A stretch of DNA of 64,000 nucleotides from Aphis gossypii. Its lineage: Eukaryota; Arthropoda; Insecta; Hemiptera; Aphididae. The DNA is taken from the NCBI RefSeq assembly GCF_020184175.1, contig NC_065533.1, positions 6,036,695 to 6,100,694 of the forward strand. The letters are read 5' to 3'. The number at the start of each line of letters is the position of its first letter. The stretch's first letter is position 1. This document shows positions 1-12,930 of the stretch, piece by piece. The position numbers and the translations under genes are program-made. Below the pieces are notes generated by a model. That model was given only the letters and a program-made list of their open reading frames with translations, was not told the origin of the DNA and searched no databases.

Positions 1-1780
1 TAACGTAAAAAAATTTGAATCAAATTCGAAATAATTTCAAACAAATCTGCTTTATATTTACTAAACGATTTTAATTCAAAAATTGATGACAGACAAAACT
101 AAAAGACCTAAAAAATAATTATAAATAAGTACCATAAGGTATCATAATATACATTCTCACACGCTGTCTGGTAATATAACATAAAAATGTATTGTACACT
201 TTGAAAGACTTCTCAATTACAATTACAAAGCGGACGAAAGCTCTCTATTGTCTATTGTCGAGAAACATTTTGCTGAAATTAAGAAGAAAACTTGTAAGCA
301 ACTTTCTATACAAATTTTCTAAACAATACATAACGACTATATGTATATGCAACGGTTTATGAAATACTGTTCTTGTCTTTAAAAATATATGTCAACATTT
401 CCAAACAACGATTCCGTGCTTTATCATTTTGTCGTTTCATACTATAATTATTGAGACCTAGTAATTAATAAAACAAAACACTTATACATATTACATATGA
501 GTACAATCCCAACGAAGTTTGTACTTATTACTACAACTCCAAAGAGGGATTTAGATAATATACATTTGTGTTTCATAAGTTACCTAAAACTTTCATTGTG
601 AGATAATATTACGTAGGGCGAGTCATTTTCCTCAAAAATTGAAAACCGTTTTCTTTCAACTTTTTTTTTTTTGACTGAAATTATGTTTATTTTTCTCCGA
701 ATATTATACAATACCTAATTGTTAATTCAATTCAATTTTTTTATTATAAAATTGTTTTATTTGTTTTTCTATGTTTTCGCTAATTATTTTCTTTAAATGA
801 AATTTAAACATTATTTTTATTCTTAATTCCTCGTGGGGCGAAAATGGACAGTGGAGGAAAACCGTATCTAATTTTTTTAGGAGCGCAGGCATACTAATAC
901 AACTTTTGTTATAAACAATATCGGTACAGAGATGAACTATTCTATGTTTACGAATAAAACTAAATCCTCGTTTTCAGGAAACATTAAATAACACACAACC
1001 GTACAAAGTAGTAAGTACATAGCAGTACATCGTACAGACCATTTTGAATTTTCGTTCGCAGACACGGTTAAGCGAAACCGTGTTGGATTGTTATAGAAGT
1101 TTTCGAAAAGCTTGTTTAGCGTTGTTTATATCGAGTGCAGCGTAGAGCGTGCTTTTCGTATGTATACGCTGTATACAATATATATAGACAGGCAGCGCTA
1201 ATTCCGGCGCGTATCGGCCACCGTATACGTACATACAACAGGGATAATAAGCGTTTCCCGACGGGATTATTATCCTAAGTTTTATTCAAACCCTGAAAAA
1301 TCGTTCAAGGCCGGCTCATTAGCTCGGCAAATAATAGCCCCGCGCGCGAGGGGTCGTTTAACGATTTAAGAGGTATAGGTACCTAATAATATATATACTA
1401 CGCATACGTCAAACGCGATGAAAAGATATCGTACGATATTATATGGTGCACACGTGACACGCATCACGGTTGAAATTATTTACGTACAAACGTATTATTA
1501 AGTCGTATAGCTTATAAGTGATGTAAACGCCAACGCGGCCGTCCGACATTAATCGTGCACATGCATTATTATTATTATTTATTGTGATTATCGCACACGG
1601 GTCATGTGCCGATTATAATACACGTACACGATTATAGGTAGGTTAGTGTGTATTGTAAATTGGCAGAGGATTCGCCGTCACTCGATTTTAATGATTGCCT
1701 ACCTCCTGTACGTTCAAATATTATATATGTATATATAGTCGTATAGTACACCTATACATAAAAGAGGGATATACCGCCGT
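1..1780. other. AT-rich non-coding stretch
   Basis: No gene-like frame is visible. The stretch has A/T homopolymers, a GCGCGCG patch near 1340 and one TAGGTACCTA palindrome near 1376. A possible 33-nt exon (GAAACATTAAATA... to a GTAAGT donor near 1011) follows a good TTTTCAG acceptor near 977, but it is too short and isolated to call. This is probably intron or intergenic DNA. Confidence 0.6.
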
Positions 1781-2800
1781 TTGTTATCCGTATCCCGACC
1801 GCCCCTCGCGAGCACCGCCACGCGCAGGCGCACGTGCCTCCAAACGGCCGATAATGTACAACAATAATAATGTCATAATGACGAACTTTGCGTGAGGCTG
1901 CAGGTACATATATCTGCAGCGGCACTCGTATAAACAGTAGGTACTCGATATTATATATGTATAATGCGTACGGTGTACCTGTACATTACGCCCCTGCACG
2001 ACCGTTTAATCGTCGTTTATAATCATCACTACACACACCGGGACCCCGCGGTAATGGTAGTCGTATGTATATATTGATAACGTTTCGTTTTTCCGGTCTA
2101 ATTGCCCCCCCCCCCCTCGCGCACCTCTCGAGAAGATCGCACTGCTCCGATAACGGGCGCGAGTGTAGTCGCGCGGCGGCGACGGAGTAGCTGCGACGAC
2201 GAGACGGGGACGAGATTCGCGCCGCCCTCGTACACGACTGCGATAATAATATAATATCGTATAATGTGCGTACACATCACACACTCTTATTGTGTATAGC
2301 GCGTACATACATCGCCGAGCGTATAATATTATATTATATACACCGTAATCGGATAATCTGCTGCTGCTGCTGCGACGGGCAGAGGGCTGTAACGGGGGGC
2401 AAAAAAAAAAGCGATCTCGACGTTAATAGTAATCATATTTCGTGCACCCACGTTTCACCTCCGCCGCCCGTTTTAATGCACGGTCAAAAGCGAATCGACC
2501 CCGTCGGCGCACAGTTCTACATATAACAATATGCCATTAATATAATATGCCTAATAACAATAATACAACGATAGCGAGGTACGGGTTGTGTATCGCAAGT
2601 CGCGAAACTTCGGTCTATAGACCGTCGAAGGCGGAGAGGATTACACACGACGCAATGCAAATGCCTGGGCCGCACCTGCAACGGTGGCGGTGATCGGCTG
2701 TATATAATATGCGTCGTCGTCGTATTGTCGATGTAGCTATAGATTATAATAATTATGACTGATGCAGTCGCGATCCAGACGCGAGGCTGCAGGTTACTAT
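1781..2800. other. GC-raised patchwork, possible regulatory DNA
   Basis: G+C and CpG rise clearly here against the AT-rich background, strongest at 1795-1850 and 2100-2230, with a C12 run at 2105-2116 and a short CTG run near 2360. The open frames on both strands are rich in Arg, Ser and Tyr and look like by-products of composition. It resembles the other GC islands of the window, which could be promoters or enhancers of a long gene. No TATA and initiator pair could be placed convincingly. Confidence 0.3.
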
Positions 2801-4940
2801 ACACCCGATATACCGCCGTCGTAAGCTTTTACGGACGTCGATCGGTCGCGATTTTTCATTAGCCTAATTGCCGCGTACATACTCTATAGTCTATAGATTA
2901 TAAAGCTCCGTCGGTTTTAAGAACTGCGAGATTCGTTCGCCCCAAACGATATAATATAATATATGCGTAATGAAAGACCTGCACTGAAAGCGTTTCGTGT
3001 ATTACATCGCCACCATAACAAATTGCATTTGATCGAATATATACGAGTACACGAGGATTACGTATACGGTGAAAATTAGTGTGTTTGAAAAAAAATTGCT
3101 TCCCAGAAAGATTGTTTCGCGAGTGAAATACAGACCGTTTACGCATATATTACTGGCTGATGCAGCATCTATTTATTATGATAGTCAACATTTGATTAGG
3201 TATTTATTATTTGCGTCAATGGCGATTGACGAATCAACAAAATGCATCACATTTCCAATACATTTTTGTAAAATAACAGCAAATATGACCAATGAGTTAA
3301 TTGATAAAGTATTTCCAAATCATAATAACAATTAATAAATAAATAAATAAGGATTACTTAATAATTATGACAATGCGTTTGGTTAATAACAATAGTAATA
3401 CAACCAATACCATTAATCGTATTGTTATAAATGTATAATATTGAGTTAATTTATTTTTATTTAATTTGTTTCAAAAATAATGTTAATCTGTTATATATTT
3501 TAATACCTACAGTTCTTGATAAACATTCTAATAATGTTTAACTTTAAGATGATCAAACGAAAATAAAATCTACCACTGCGTAAAGTATAAGACTACTTGT
3601 GCACCCTACACAATATTCATTACCATCATTTTATAGTACGTATACCTTATTATTATAATGTACCAATATTATTTTTTTCATTTTATGTATGTTCCAATAT
3701 TAATAATTGTTTGAAATTAATTTGATAAACTATTGTGTTTAAAAAAAAAAAAACAAATCACAGGTTAGAAACAACGGTTTGAAACATAGTTTGGCTTTTA
3801 TAATTACTTTTATGTTAATAAAATATCTTTCTAATCAGAAACTAGAATTTACATGACATACAAAACGTTATTATTTTAGGACAGTTTTTTTATGCCCCCC
3901 CCCTTAAACTTTGCTTGCACATTCGATACGACTCCGATAAGAGAGCCCGAATATTATTATTTTTACCAGCTACGCTTTTGTTTAGTTTTTGTTTTAAAAT
4001 TATACTTGCAATATCTTATAGTTTTATTCAATATTTCGATAGTGAAATCATAGGAGAAACAATTATTTAATTTAGATGTTATAAATATACTACAGGAACT
4101 TAAAGTTGTGAATTAATAAAATTTATTTTTAGTGAAAATGTGTTAATTGTATTATATTATATCTTCATTTTACCTGTCTCTTTGTTGTTGTATATGTTTA
4201 TAATGAAACTTTGATAATCCGATTAGAAACCACAGAGTTAGCGAGTTACCTATTATATTAATATGATTAATACTTATTTGTATGACAAAATGCATTTTGT
4301 TGTATGTAATCAAATAACAATCAGGACCGACTCAAGTATTTATAAACACATTATAAATGATTTTAAGAAAACCTTATTAAAATTACTATCCTATTATTAT
4401 TATCCTGCAAATATTTTGTCTTACAATGTTTTTCTATTATATTTATTTATTGTGCTATAAATCACATAATTAATATACGCTCACGCAAAACTGACAATTC
4501 GTATATGATATAATTTCATGTCTCTTCGTTTCTCATTTAATTTGAGTTTGACAGCATTATTAGTTCGATATAATCTCCACTGTATAGAGTGTAAGGTTCT
4601 GTGTTGTTATTTTTATTAATTGTTTAACTATAAAAACTAAGCATTTAGTATAAAAAAAAAATAATTGGAGTATATAATATATAGTTTTATTTAATTATAA
4701 GTTGTATCTAATTATAATTTGTATCAAGACAATATTTATCAATTTTTATAGTAAAATATACATTTTTAGTATCATTCTATGCATTTTTTTTTTTATGTAT
4801 TTTTAAATCATCAAGTTCCGAGCCCTAATAATGTATATAATAATGCAATATGTTGTGTAAAATATTTTAATTATGTAACGAAATTGTTTATTTAAAAAGT
4901 TGCTGCACAAAACTTTTGTATAATATTGCACTCCTAAAAT

Positions 4941-4985
4941 CACTGAACTAAATATTAGTATTAATATTTAGTATTTAGTTCAGTG
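4941..4985. repeat. 45-bp imperfect palindrome
   Basis: Outer arms of 14 bases match perfectly (CACTGAACTAAATA at the left, its reverse complement at the right) around an AT-rich centre that is itself nearly symmetrical. The phrase CCTAAAATC occurs on both sides. It could form a cruciform or be the collapsed end of a small inverted-repeat element; no protein or RNA role is evident. Confidence 0.7.
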
Positions 4986-5717
4986 CCTAAAATCAATAAC
5001 CATTTGTTTTCCATTCCAAAATATCAAAGACCATTAAAAAAAAAAAAAAATGCGGACAATGCACAAGGATATTAAACATGTCTAAAACTGTCCCTCTTAT
5101 TTTTAAGGCTCGGTGTACTGCGGATATAGTTAAAATACAAGAATGCCATGAAATGTTCAAAATCAATAGTTTTATTTTTTTTTTTGAAATCGATCGATTC
5201 ACTTGTCTGATCAAAGTTAAGCTACGTAATGTGGTTATAGTGTAAAACAATAGGAGCTTGAAACTTAAAGACCAAGCATTTTAGACCGTCCCCGCAATAA
5301 GGTATCTGATGTTTTGATCTTGAATTTCAGGATGCAAACTGTGTATATCCGAGTTTTTATTATACGAAAATCAGTAATTAAACTGAAACGATATACCTAA
5401 TACATTTTCCCTTATAAAAGTATATAGTATAGTACTATAGTAAATTAAATCCTTCTCGTTTATTTCATCTTTACACCTCCCCGAACAATTTTGGTCCACA
5501 ATGTCAAAACGTTTAACAGATTCAGCCCGCTCAAAAAAAAGGTTAGAAAATCCCAAGTGTAATAGGGTATTGGCGCATAAATACATAGATAGCTCAAATG
5601 CCGTAAGCGCATTTTAATATTCAGAAAATAAATAATCTTAGAATAATATTATTATCTATAAATGTAATAGAAAACAAAGTCGATCGCTTTATTTTTAGTC
5701 CGTGGCAATAGTTAATT

Positions 5718-5735
5718 GGGGGGGGGGGGGGGGGG
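5718..5735 (+). repeat. G18 homopolymer
   Basis: Eighteen consecutive G residues sit in an otherwise AT-rich context. Such a tract can form a G-quadruplex and is prone to slippage. Its exact length in an assembly is unreliable. Confidence 0.85.
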
Positions 5736-8700
5736 TGCTGATATTGGTTTAAGGTCTTGCCCTCGAATACAGCACTAATGGCAGCGATTATTGTACTGCG
5801 CGATTTTCAAAAGTCTTGCGGTTGATTTCGGCTTATTATTAACGCGCATTATAAAATGTTGCGTATCGGAGTCGCGAAGCGCATCGATGCAAGACGAGAA
5901 TTTTCGTCGATACATTTTATACTACCTATATAATATATATATACATTTATTATACCCGTCGGATTAACGGCGCGAAAACGAAAAAACAACAAAAAAAAAA
6001 AAATAATAAATAAATAAATAAAATTACCAAAATAATAAACAAACAAACGAACTGTATATAAAACTTTTCACACGAAACGGAGCTCGACGGATGATGTTCG
6101 ATATAGACATCGTCGTCGATAGCCTCCCTCCGGTGTCGCCACGATGTATATATATATAATAGGTACTTATAAATATATATATAGGATATATAAAGTATAA
6201 TGTACTTAGCGCGGCAAATGAAAGTATTTACAAACAACCGACGAGCCGGATAATTTCATCATCCGTCGTCCTCGCGCCGTCCGCGACAACCGGCGACGTT
6301 ATATACAGAAAGGGGGCCAGCGGTATAGTATATATAAAATAATGATAATAATATAACGATATATATATATATATAGCAGCGCTAATGTGCAAATCCGATA
6401 TAAGACTAAGAACCGTGATCGTCGACGGGGCGAAGGGTGCAAGTGAATCGGAATAACTGTATATTGCGCTGCACGGGGTGACGGTTACGGGGTCATCGAT
6501 TCGGCGCCGTAGTAATTTATCACTATATTATTATAATATTGTGTTATATTTACCATGCAAACGATTTGTATAATATTATTATGTATATAAACTGTTTTCT
6601 TTTAAATTTTAAACGGGTGAGCGGCTGTCGCTGTGATTGAGTCTTATACCGTTTTCCGCTGTTCTAATGATTATATATATATGATATTGTATGTTTGTGT
6701 ACGCAAATATCTATATAATATATTATACTAATTCTAAATCGAATAAATTACACTTATAAATTATACAGTATGGGTCACACGTGCGTGCCACAAAAACGAC
6801 GGCCTAAACGGCTAAACTTTGTCATAACAGTATAATACGTCGTATAGTATAAGGACTTTGGAAATATGAACATAATTCTACGACACTTTGCTCAATTATT
6901 TTTAATTATCGCTGAAACGGTTAGTTCACGGCGTTGATTTGCGTGGTAAAAGCGTATATACATAGGTACTTATTGAACTGTTTCGGGATATCATATATGT
7001 ATGTAACAGATCGCGGGCGATGTTAAGAATATTTAAATGTCAACGATGGCTCTAATTCGGTCCCGAATTTGCTGAGAGACGGGATGGGAGCGTAACCTAA
7101 ATATAACCAAACAGACAACAGTATAATATTATTATATATTGTATAGTTTAGATAAAAAAAAAGAAAACAGCAGAGATAGAACTGCTTTTCGGTACGACGA
7201 CGAAATTGAGTCAATTCGATCGTTTTACGTGGGAATAGACGTGGGTAGTGCGGGTCTGAGAGAGGAATTGACTCGACCCCTACCAAAATAATATCAATAC
7301 ATATAATATGCTATATAGTATATATGTATATTGTGCACACGTGCAGGATATGTCATTGGTGCAGATGGGTAATTCTATTCGGATAAAACAATATAGAGCG
7401 GAAATTTTGCAATGAATATTTTATTTTCTCTTAGGTACCTATAACGAAAAAAAAAATGAAATGTATTGTAAAAAATAAAACTGTAGCTGTAAGATATATA
7501 TTTTGTATACGATAATATAAAAAACTTAACTCACATCTCCTGGCAGTTAAATAATTAAACGGCGATAGTAATTGTTTTGAGCGAATCTTCATTCTTATGT
7601 CGTTTTATTCTTTATTACAGTTATCGCATTAAGTTATTATTGTTATAATTTATAATACAATATAATAATAGTTATGTAACAGGATCATAAAAAAAAAAAT
7701 TTGAAATTAGGTAAATTAAATTTTAAACGAATCGAAAAGTGAAATATTGACTACCTACGTAGGTACCTAGGAATATACAAAATAAGAAATAACACTCGTT
7801 GTTGAAATCTGTAATCACGAGAATATCATGAAGAATTTTTTTAAAACTTTCGTACGTTCATAAAAAGGCTTTAATTGTATATTATAATTACAAGCACATA
7901 TTATGACACTATGTTATGAAGTAAAAATCAATAGCAACAGATTTTGAAAATCTACTCTTAAAAAGTTACAATGTTAATTGCTTCTTTTGCATAAAAAACG
8001 TTGATTACAATAATTTCGTTTTATTAATTAAAAATATTTTTTCTCATATTCTTAATAAACCAAACCTTTAAAGCTTTACGAAGAATATTATATTGATTTT
8101 AATATACTATTCAAATCTAAATTTAATTTCTTAATTATAATGTTATTAAGTCCATAAAAAGAGTTAGGAATTGAAATAATTGTTCAGTACTAAATGTCTA
8201 TAAAAATTATAACATAATAATATAAACTATTATTCTTAAACAATAATAGTAAATATTCTTTTACAAACGGTTGTTTAAAATATTTCATATGATCGTATTT
8301 GTAGGCTCCAAAATATAAGTTGTAATATAGGTATCTGTTAGGAAAATAATTTAACGATCTGAATTTAGTTACCTGTTCGCACACGAGGGAAATCACTTAT
8401 TTCGTTTAAAATTATGGTTAATAATATACCGAGACCGGAAAGCGATCGATGTTTTGATGTTTGTACCTAATTTATACTATAATATAGTAAGTCAATATTT
8501 AAGTTGTCAATCACTGTTATTCGCTTCTTCTCTGCGGTGTTGGTTTTAATGATATAATCCGTTCGCAAATACTGTTTATATGCGTGACGTAAACATCTCT
8601 AATATTAATCGTAGGTACTCCATCGCATACAATATCACGCCACAGCACGTTCGATCGTTCACAGCTGCGCAAAGTTCGGCGCTGAAAACGTTTAGCACAA

Positions 8701-9864
8701 GCACCGAGCGAAGCGCAATTTTATTTCATTTTGTCGTGGGAGTTTTTTCGTTTATTTTTTTTTCGCTCTCTCTCTCTCTGGCGCGCGCGTTCGCGTTACC
8801 TCTCCTCTCCGTAACGACCTCCAGCCGGATCCCCCTCTACGCAGCTCCTGCACATCCGCCCCTTACCCTACGCCACCTCACCATACCCGGCCAATCGGTA
8901 TATTCGACACACGCACGCGCACTCGCGGCATGCGTTCGACCCGCCGCACCTAAGCGGCTCGCTTGTTTTTCACGAAAATATATATTTTGGCGCCACCATC
9001 GTCGTCGTCGTCGTCGTCGTCGTCGTTGCGCTGCTGCCGCGGGCCATGTATGTTGTGTACGATATATTTTTGTGTGTGTGTGTGTGCTATGCATCGCCGT
9101 GGCGGGAAAGCACCAAACTTTCGGGCAGTAAGCGCGCACGCCCCCTCTCGACCTTACCACATCTACACTACCCTTCGCCGCCACCCCGTTCGACTGTATA
9201 CTGCGTAAGTCTACCCCCTCCGACGGCACACGCCTGCACTATCGCGCCTCCGACAGACCGACCGCGCCCCGCACCTCCACGCTGCACCGTAATAGCCTCC
9301 AGCATCCATCACTCGCGACACTGCACGCCTACATCCGTACATACCCGCCGCATCCATTCATCCGCCGCCGCGGCTAAATCCGCCCCGCCAGCATCCGCGC
9401 ACGGCCACCATCGTATACTGGCAAACACACGCATATATACACATACATTTCCTCAGCTTCCGGTATACTGTTTTTCGCCGCCTCCACCGCCGACCACGGT
9501 TCTTACACATTGTATACGTACGGTGCGCGTGCGCGCGTGTATATATAAAACGGACGGCCCGGCGGTGGGTGGCGAGAGGGCGATCAGTGGGCGGCGGCGG
9601 AGCAGGGTCGCCGCCGCGTTATCGAATAAACACTGTGGTGCGGCTTAAAATCTGCTGTGTGTTTTGTGTTGGCGCACACGCGTGTGTTTCGCACTACTCG
9701 AGTGTGTGCGTGTGTGAAAACGCTCAGCTGCCGTCGTCGCCGCGATGATGTGATGTCTGATGTGCCGTCACACGATTTCAAAGTTGACGGAGCGCGCGCG
9801 GCGGCGCGATTAATTAATCGGCCGCGGGAGGGCCCGGATGGCTGCGGCGGCGGAGGCCGAGATT

Positions 9865-9895
<31 letters not shown>

Positions 9896-9950
9896 GATTG
9901 TCGGAAAAAAGCTTGTCCGTGTCCTTCCGGCCGCCGTCGCCGTCAGCTAG
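8701..9950. promoter_or_regulatory. GC-rich island with core-promoter-like motifs
   Basis: This is the largest GC/CpG-rich block of the window, with a (CGT)n run at 8999-9026 and (GT)n at 9070-9087. TATATAAAA lies at 9542-9550, and an arthropod initiator-like ATCAGT lies at 9583-9588, about 42 bases downstream of the TATA, which is wider than the usual spacing. A consensus donor GTAAGT occurs at 9205 on the plus strand. The open frames here (up to 200 codons) are Pro, Arg, Cys and His rich and run in several frames at once, so they follow composition rather than a protein. A promoter with a non-coding first exon is the simplest reading. Confidence 0.35.
8999..9026. repeat. (CGT)n trinucleotide repeat
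   Basis: About nine CGT units lie inside the GC island. It accounts for the poly-Arg, poly-Ser and poly-Val runs in overlapping open frames, so those frames should not be read as proteins. Confidence 0.85.
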
Positions 9951-10080
9951 TCACGACTTTACCGCCGTCGCGATACGCTCTCGTAGAGTATTTTTATTAT
10001 ATAACAATAATAATAATATTATCACTATACAATATCGTTACGAGGAATACGCATTTAAACCTGTAGGTACTACGTCTTAC

Positions 10081-10137
10081 CTCCATACCTTCATTCGTAA
10101 ATAGTTAATGACCCCGTACAAAAATTTACTCAAAACA
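10081..10137 (-). CDS. Candidate internal exon (second of a pair)
   Basis: Read on the minus strand, this 57-base block begins after a TGCAG acceptor and ends GGAG before a good GTAAGA donor. With two bases carried over from the candidate exon at 10550-10366 it stays open for 18 full codons (SVLSKFLYGVINYLRMKVW) and exits in phase 2. The predicted intron between them is 228 bases. The acceptor has a poor pyrimidine tract. I do not recognise the peptide. The phase match with its neighbour is the main reason to list it; it could still be chance. Confidence 0.25.
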
Positions 10138-10365
10138 CTGCACTGTTAACTTATACGACTATGCTGCAAACGTTTATCGATTCCACGCTCGTTCTCTTTC
10201 AGACCTTTTGCAACGACTCGATCATGAGATTTATATGTCCTAACCAGCAGATTCGGTCTTTTTAGAAAGGACGCATCATTAATATACGACTCGGTGTTAG
10301 ACTGGGTCGCAGTATTCGAAGGTTGAACGTAAGACGAGTGCGAGGATTATAAAGGACTGTCTCAC

Positions 10366-10550
10366 CTATAACGATCCTGTGGAACTCTATATACGATAGT
10401 ATCAATAAGCCTATCCTCGAATGCACTGCAGTGATGATGTTCAATAACATATATAGTATGTGAAATTATTACGATTCCGGATTCAAATGACGCCCGTAGT
10501 GCATACAACGTGTTATGTATTTCCTTTCGTCCTCCTCCATCATTAGTCAT
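10366..10550 (-). CDS. Candidate first coding exon, 61 codons
   Basis: From an ATG at 10550 the minus strand is open for 61 codons and two bases and ends at a strong donor (TATAG|GTGAGA). The peptide starts MTNDGGGRKEIHNTL and ends FEDRLIDTIVYRVPQDRY. It is mixed in composition and not driven by a simple repeat, unlike most open frames in this window. It joins in phase to the block at 10137-10081. No family recognised and no upstream promoter element seen. An in-frame stop lies three codons upstream of the ATG, which suits a true start. Confidence 0.3.
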
Positions 10551-11650
10551 CAATATAATTTATCGACTTTGACGGCGTTCGGCAATCCATCAAAAAATGT
10601 TCATTACATAATGTTATTTATAATATACCAAAGACTATATATATACTACATAATACATTTATATAATATGGTACAATATATGCCTATGGTGTAATGTATA
10701 TTACGTACCTACGCATGCGTATTATGCATAATATTATGTAAATTGTTTTCCCGGTTTAAGCCACCGACCGCGCACGCAAAGTTTTATAACTCCTATATAA
10801 TTAAATATAATATTTTATAATAATATATACGAGTATATACCTCTATAGTCTATACACATGGAATACACATTCGCAGAGATTCATCGCAAGCATTTAATGC
10901 TCACACTCTATCGTTGTTCATGCCTTTTAGATATAATGGCTTCATTCAAATGCTGATTTCTGAAATATTGTATGTTTATATTATACATTGTATAACGTAT
11001 ATATATTAGGTGATAATTACCTAGGTACGTGACGTACCTAATTATCTAATTCGTGGACGAGCGGATAAAATCATCACTGTTTTGTAGTTGTTTTTTTAAA
11101 TTGTTCGGTGACGTAAAACAACTTTGTGTTGGTAAGAGAGATTAGTGGTAAAAATCCAAACTTTATATTATAAAAACGTATACAAATGTACTTTAACGAT
11201 TGATTTTTTCGATATTTTTCATTCTTAATCGTAACGGGTATGTGGAGTAGTATAATAATTTATAACTGTTCAGTTTCATTGTTGCCACAAGTTTGACTAG
11301 ACTTTTGCTTTTAATTTCTTTCTTTTTTTTTATTTTAATCACAGTGTTTTAAAAAAGACTTTTTGAACTTTTTCTACTTTTTCTGACTTAAACCACTACT
11401 ATCCATCATGAGAAATTAAAAAAAAAAAGCAAATTTATATTCTCATTTTTATGTGAAACATCTAATGGCACGGAACGGTAGTGAGACCGTGACTCGTGGC
11501 TCGTCAGCTCAATTCGCCGAAGTTCGTCGATTTCCTTTCTACTTTCTATTTTGAAAAGTAATTTGATATTTTAGTTTGGCTGCTATTAGTTACAATAACA
11601 ATAATAATGTTTTCATGGCGAACGATGAATCGATTTTAAAATTAAAAATC
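10551..11650. other. AT-rich non-coding stretch
   Basis: No gene is supported. It contains TA-rich tracts and a near-palindromic ACCTAGGTACGTGACGTACCTA around 11020-11041. The stretch leads into the transposon remnants that begin near 11650. Confidence 0.55.
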
Positions 11651-11818
11651 TCAACGACCATGAAGAACAAATCCAAAACTAGGAATCGAAACATTGCGAA
11701 TGAAAGAACTGAAGAAGAACAATAAATTGCACTTGAAGAGCGCCGCGTTAGTATGGCTCGACTTCATGCCTCTCAATCACAAGAGCATAGCGTGCGTTCT
11801 ACTAATGCTCTTGGTTGA
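11651..11818 (+). pseudogene. Remnant of a Helitron-like repetitive R/E-rich N-terminus
   Basis: In one plus frame the codons read NIANERTEEEQ, a stop, then IALEERRVSMARLHASQSQE and a Ser/Asn-rich tail before another stop at 11816. Arg/Glu/Ala-rich heptad-like text of this kind (ARLRASQSQE, EERR) is familiar from the N-terminal part of Helitron-type helicase ORFs and related insect elements. A neighbouring frame at 11651-11690 continues the style (LNDHEEQIQN), suggesting a frameshift. No helicase motif follows. The family assignment is by style of sequence only and is uncertain. Confidence 0.35.
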
Positions 11819-12675
11819 ATGTATACAGTGCATCCAAAGAATGATAAATGCTTTTATTTGTGGTTATTTTTTGATGTTTCACATCTGCTAGGCGTCCCGC
11901 AGCAGTTCATTTTAGCATTTGAGGCCGAACACATTATAATTAATTGTGGCCTTTGAATTTTGATTTTGTCTGACTACTATTTTTAAAATTCGGCGCCACT
12001 AGATTCAAGCCTTAAGTTTGATAATGGGTAAACTTATTCTATTATTAAAGCTAACAGCATAAAATTGATTTCTCTGAATGAAAATTTGTTTTGTTGTAGA
12101 TGAAAGTAAGACGGAGACAGCCATGTGGGTGTGGAGCCTTCTTAAAACTAGACATTTTTTTGTAATACCAGAAATATCAAGTTAACTACTGTTCGATCGT
12201 GAATGAAAGGCAGGAATAAGAATTATAAATTAGAACTTATAACATTCCTAAAATAAAACACCGTAAGTATAGTGAATGACGGACCGTATTACACAAAAAA
12301 AAAAATAATAATAATAATAACAAAATATGTGTAATAGAGCTCCCACTAATAATAATTAACAAATTGTGTAATAATTACAATAGTTATAGTAATGATGAAT
12401 GATGATAATAATATAGTATAATAATATTTATATTCAGCCCGACTTGGCGTAAACACAACAAAATAATAATAAAATATAATTATACAAAATAATAATAATA
12501 CATATACAACCGTGATAAAAAAAAAAACTGACAGATAAAGTCATTTTCACCAGATTAATCCGGTCTGTTGTGTGACAACGTCAAAACGCTGCGGCGGGTT
12601 GAGTCGCTGAGTGCGATACGACACTATGTCAAAATTGAAAAAAAACAGTTGATTTTAAATAATTTTAAATTTTGA
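11819..12675. other. AT-rich spacer between transposon remnants
   Basis: No coding signal is seen. The stretch has AAT/ATA runs around 12300-12500 and a moderately GC-rich patch at 12540-12630. It may be part of the element carrying the FLYWCH remnant, but no terminal repeats could be paired by eye. Confidence 0.45.
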
Positions 12676-12930
12676 ATTGGTTCAAGTAATAAAGGACTTA
12701 TTCGTTGGCGGTGTACAACTGTAAATTGTACAGCAAAAGTGTATACAGATAAAAATAATATCTGTATTAACAATACAGATACATCACAGCACAATCAAAT
12801 TGAATATTCCAGCCAAGCATTGAAAAAGTAGGTGCCTAATACAGCATGTAAAAGAAAAGCTATTGAAAATGTAAGTACCAGACCAAAAAAAAATATTCTC
12901 ACTGAAATCGCACAAAAGAGTAATACCTAA
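12676..12930 (+). pseudogene. FLYWCH zinc-finger remnant of a DNA transposon
   Basis: One frame reads GLIRWRCTTVNCTAKVYTD, the conserved W-R-C...C-x-A core of a FLYWCH finger, then after about 10 residues SQHNQIEYSSQALKK, where HNQ stands in place of the usual H-N-H zinc ligands. A stop (TAG at 12829) interrupts, and the same frame resumes with VPNTACKRKAIENVSTRPKK and ends at TAA 12928. Lys/Arg-rich text with an RPKK or RPSK motif after the finger is typical of FLYWCH proteins in insect Mutator-like elements. The first half of the finger is missing, the third ligand is lost and a stop is present, so it is dead. The domain call is fairly sure; the transposon class is inferred. Confidence 0.65.

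Larger units (their letters stand above)
2801..8700. other. Long AT-rich region without supported genes
   Basis: This is non-coding in appearance. It contains C9 at 3895-3903, a 45-bp imperfect palindrome at 4941-4985, an 18-base G run at 5718-5735 and many TA tracts. An 88-codon open frame at 3069-3335 has no recognisable domain, begins with GTG and is listed as rejected. A weak minus-strand candidate exon at 8466-8373 (31 codons, CAG|GTAACT donor, poor acceptor) is not called. Confidence 0.55.

Noticed and set aside
3069..3335. 88-codon plus-strand open frame
   Set aside because: Reads reasonably like protein but starts with GTG, has no acceptor or promoter support and no recognisable family.
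8837..9229. 130-codon minus frame ending segments at GTAAGG
   Set aside because: GC-island frame with Arg repeats and no ATG; the donor-like match is not enough.
9046..9648. 200-codon plus-strand open frame
   Set aside because: Lies wholly in the GC island, is rich in Pro, Thr, His and Arg from CpG and CGT repeats, overlaps other open frames and shows no domain.
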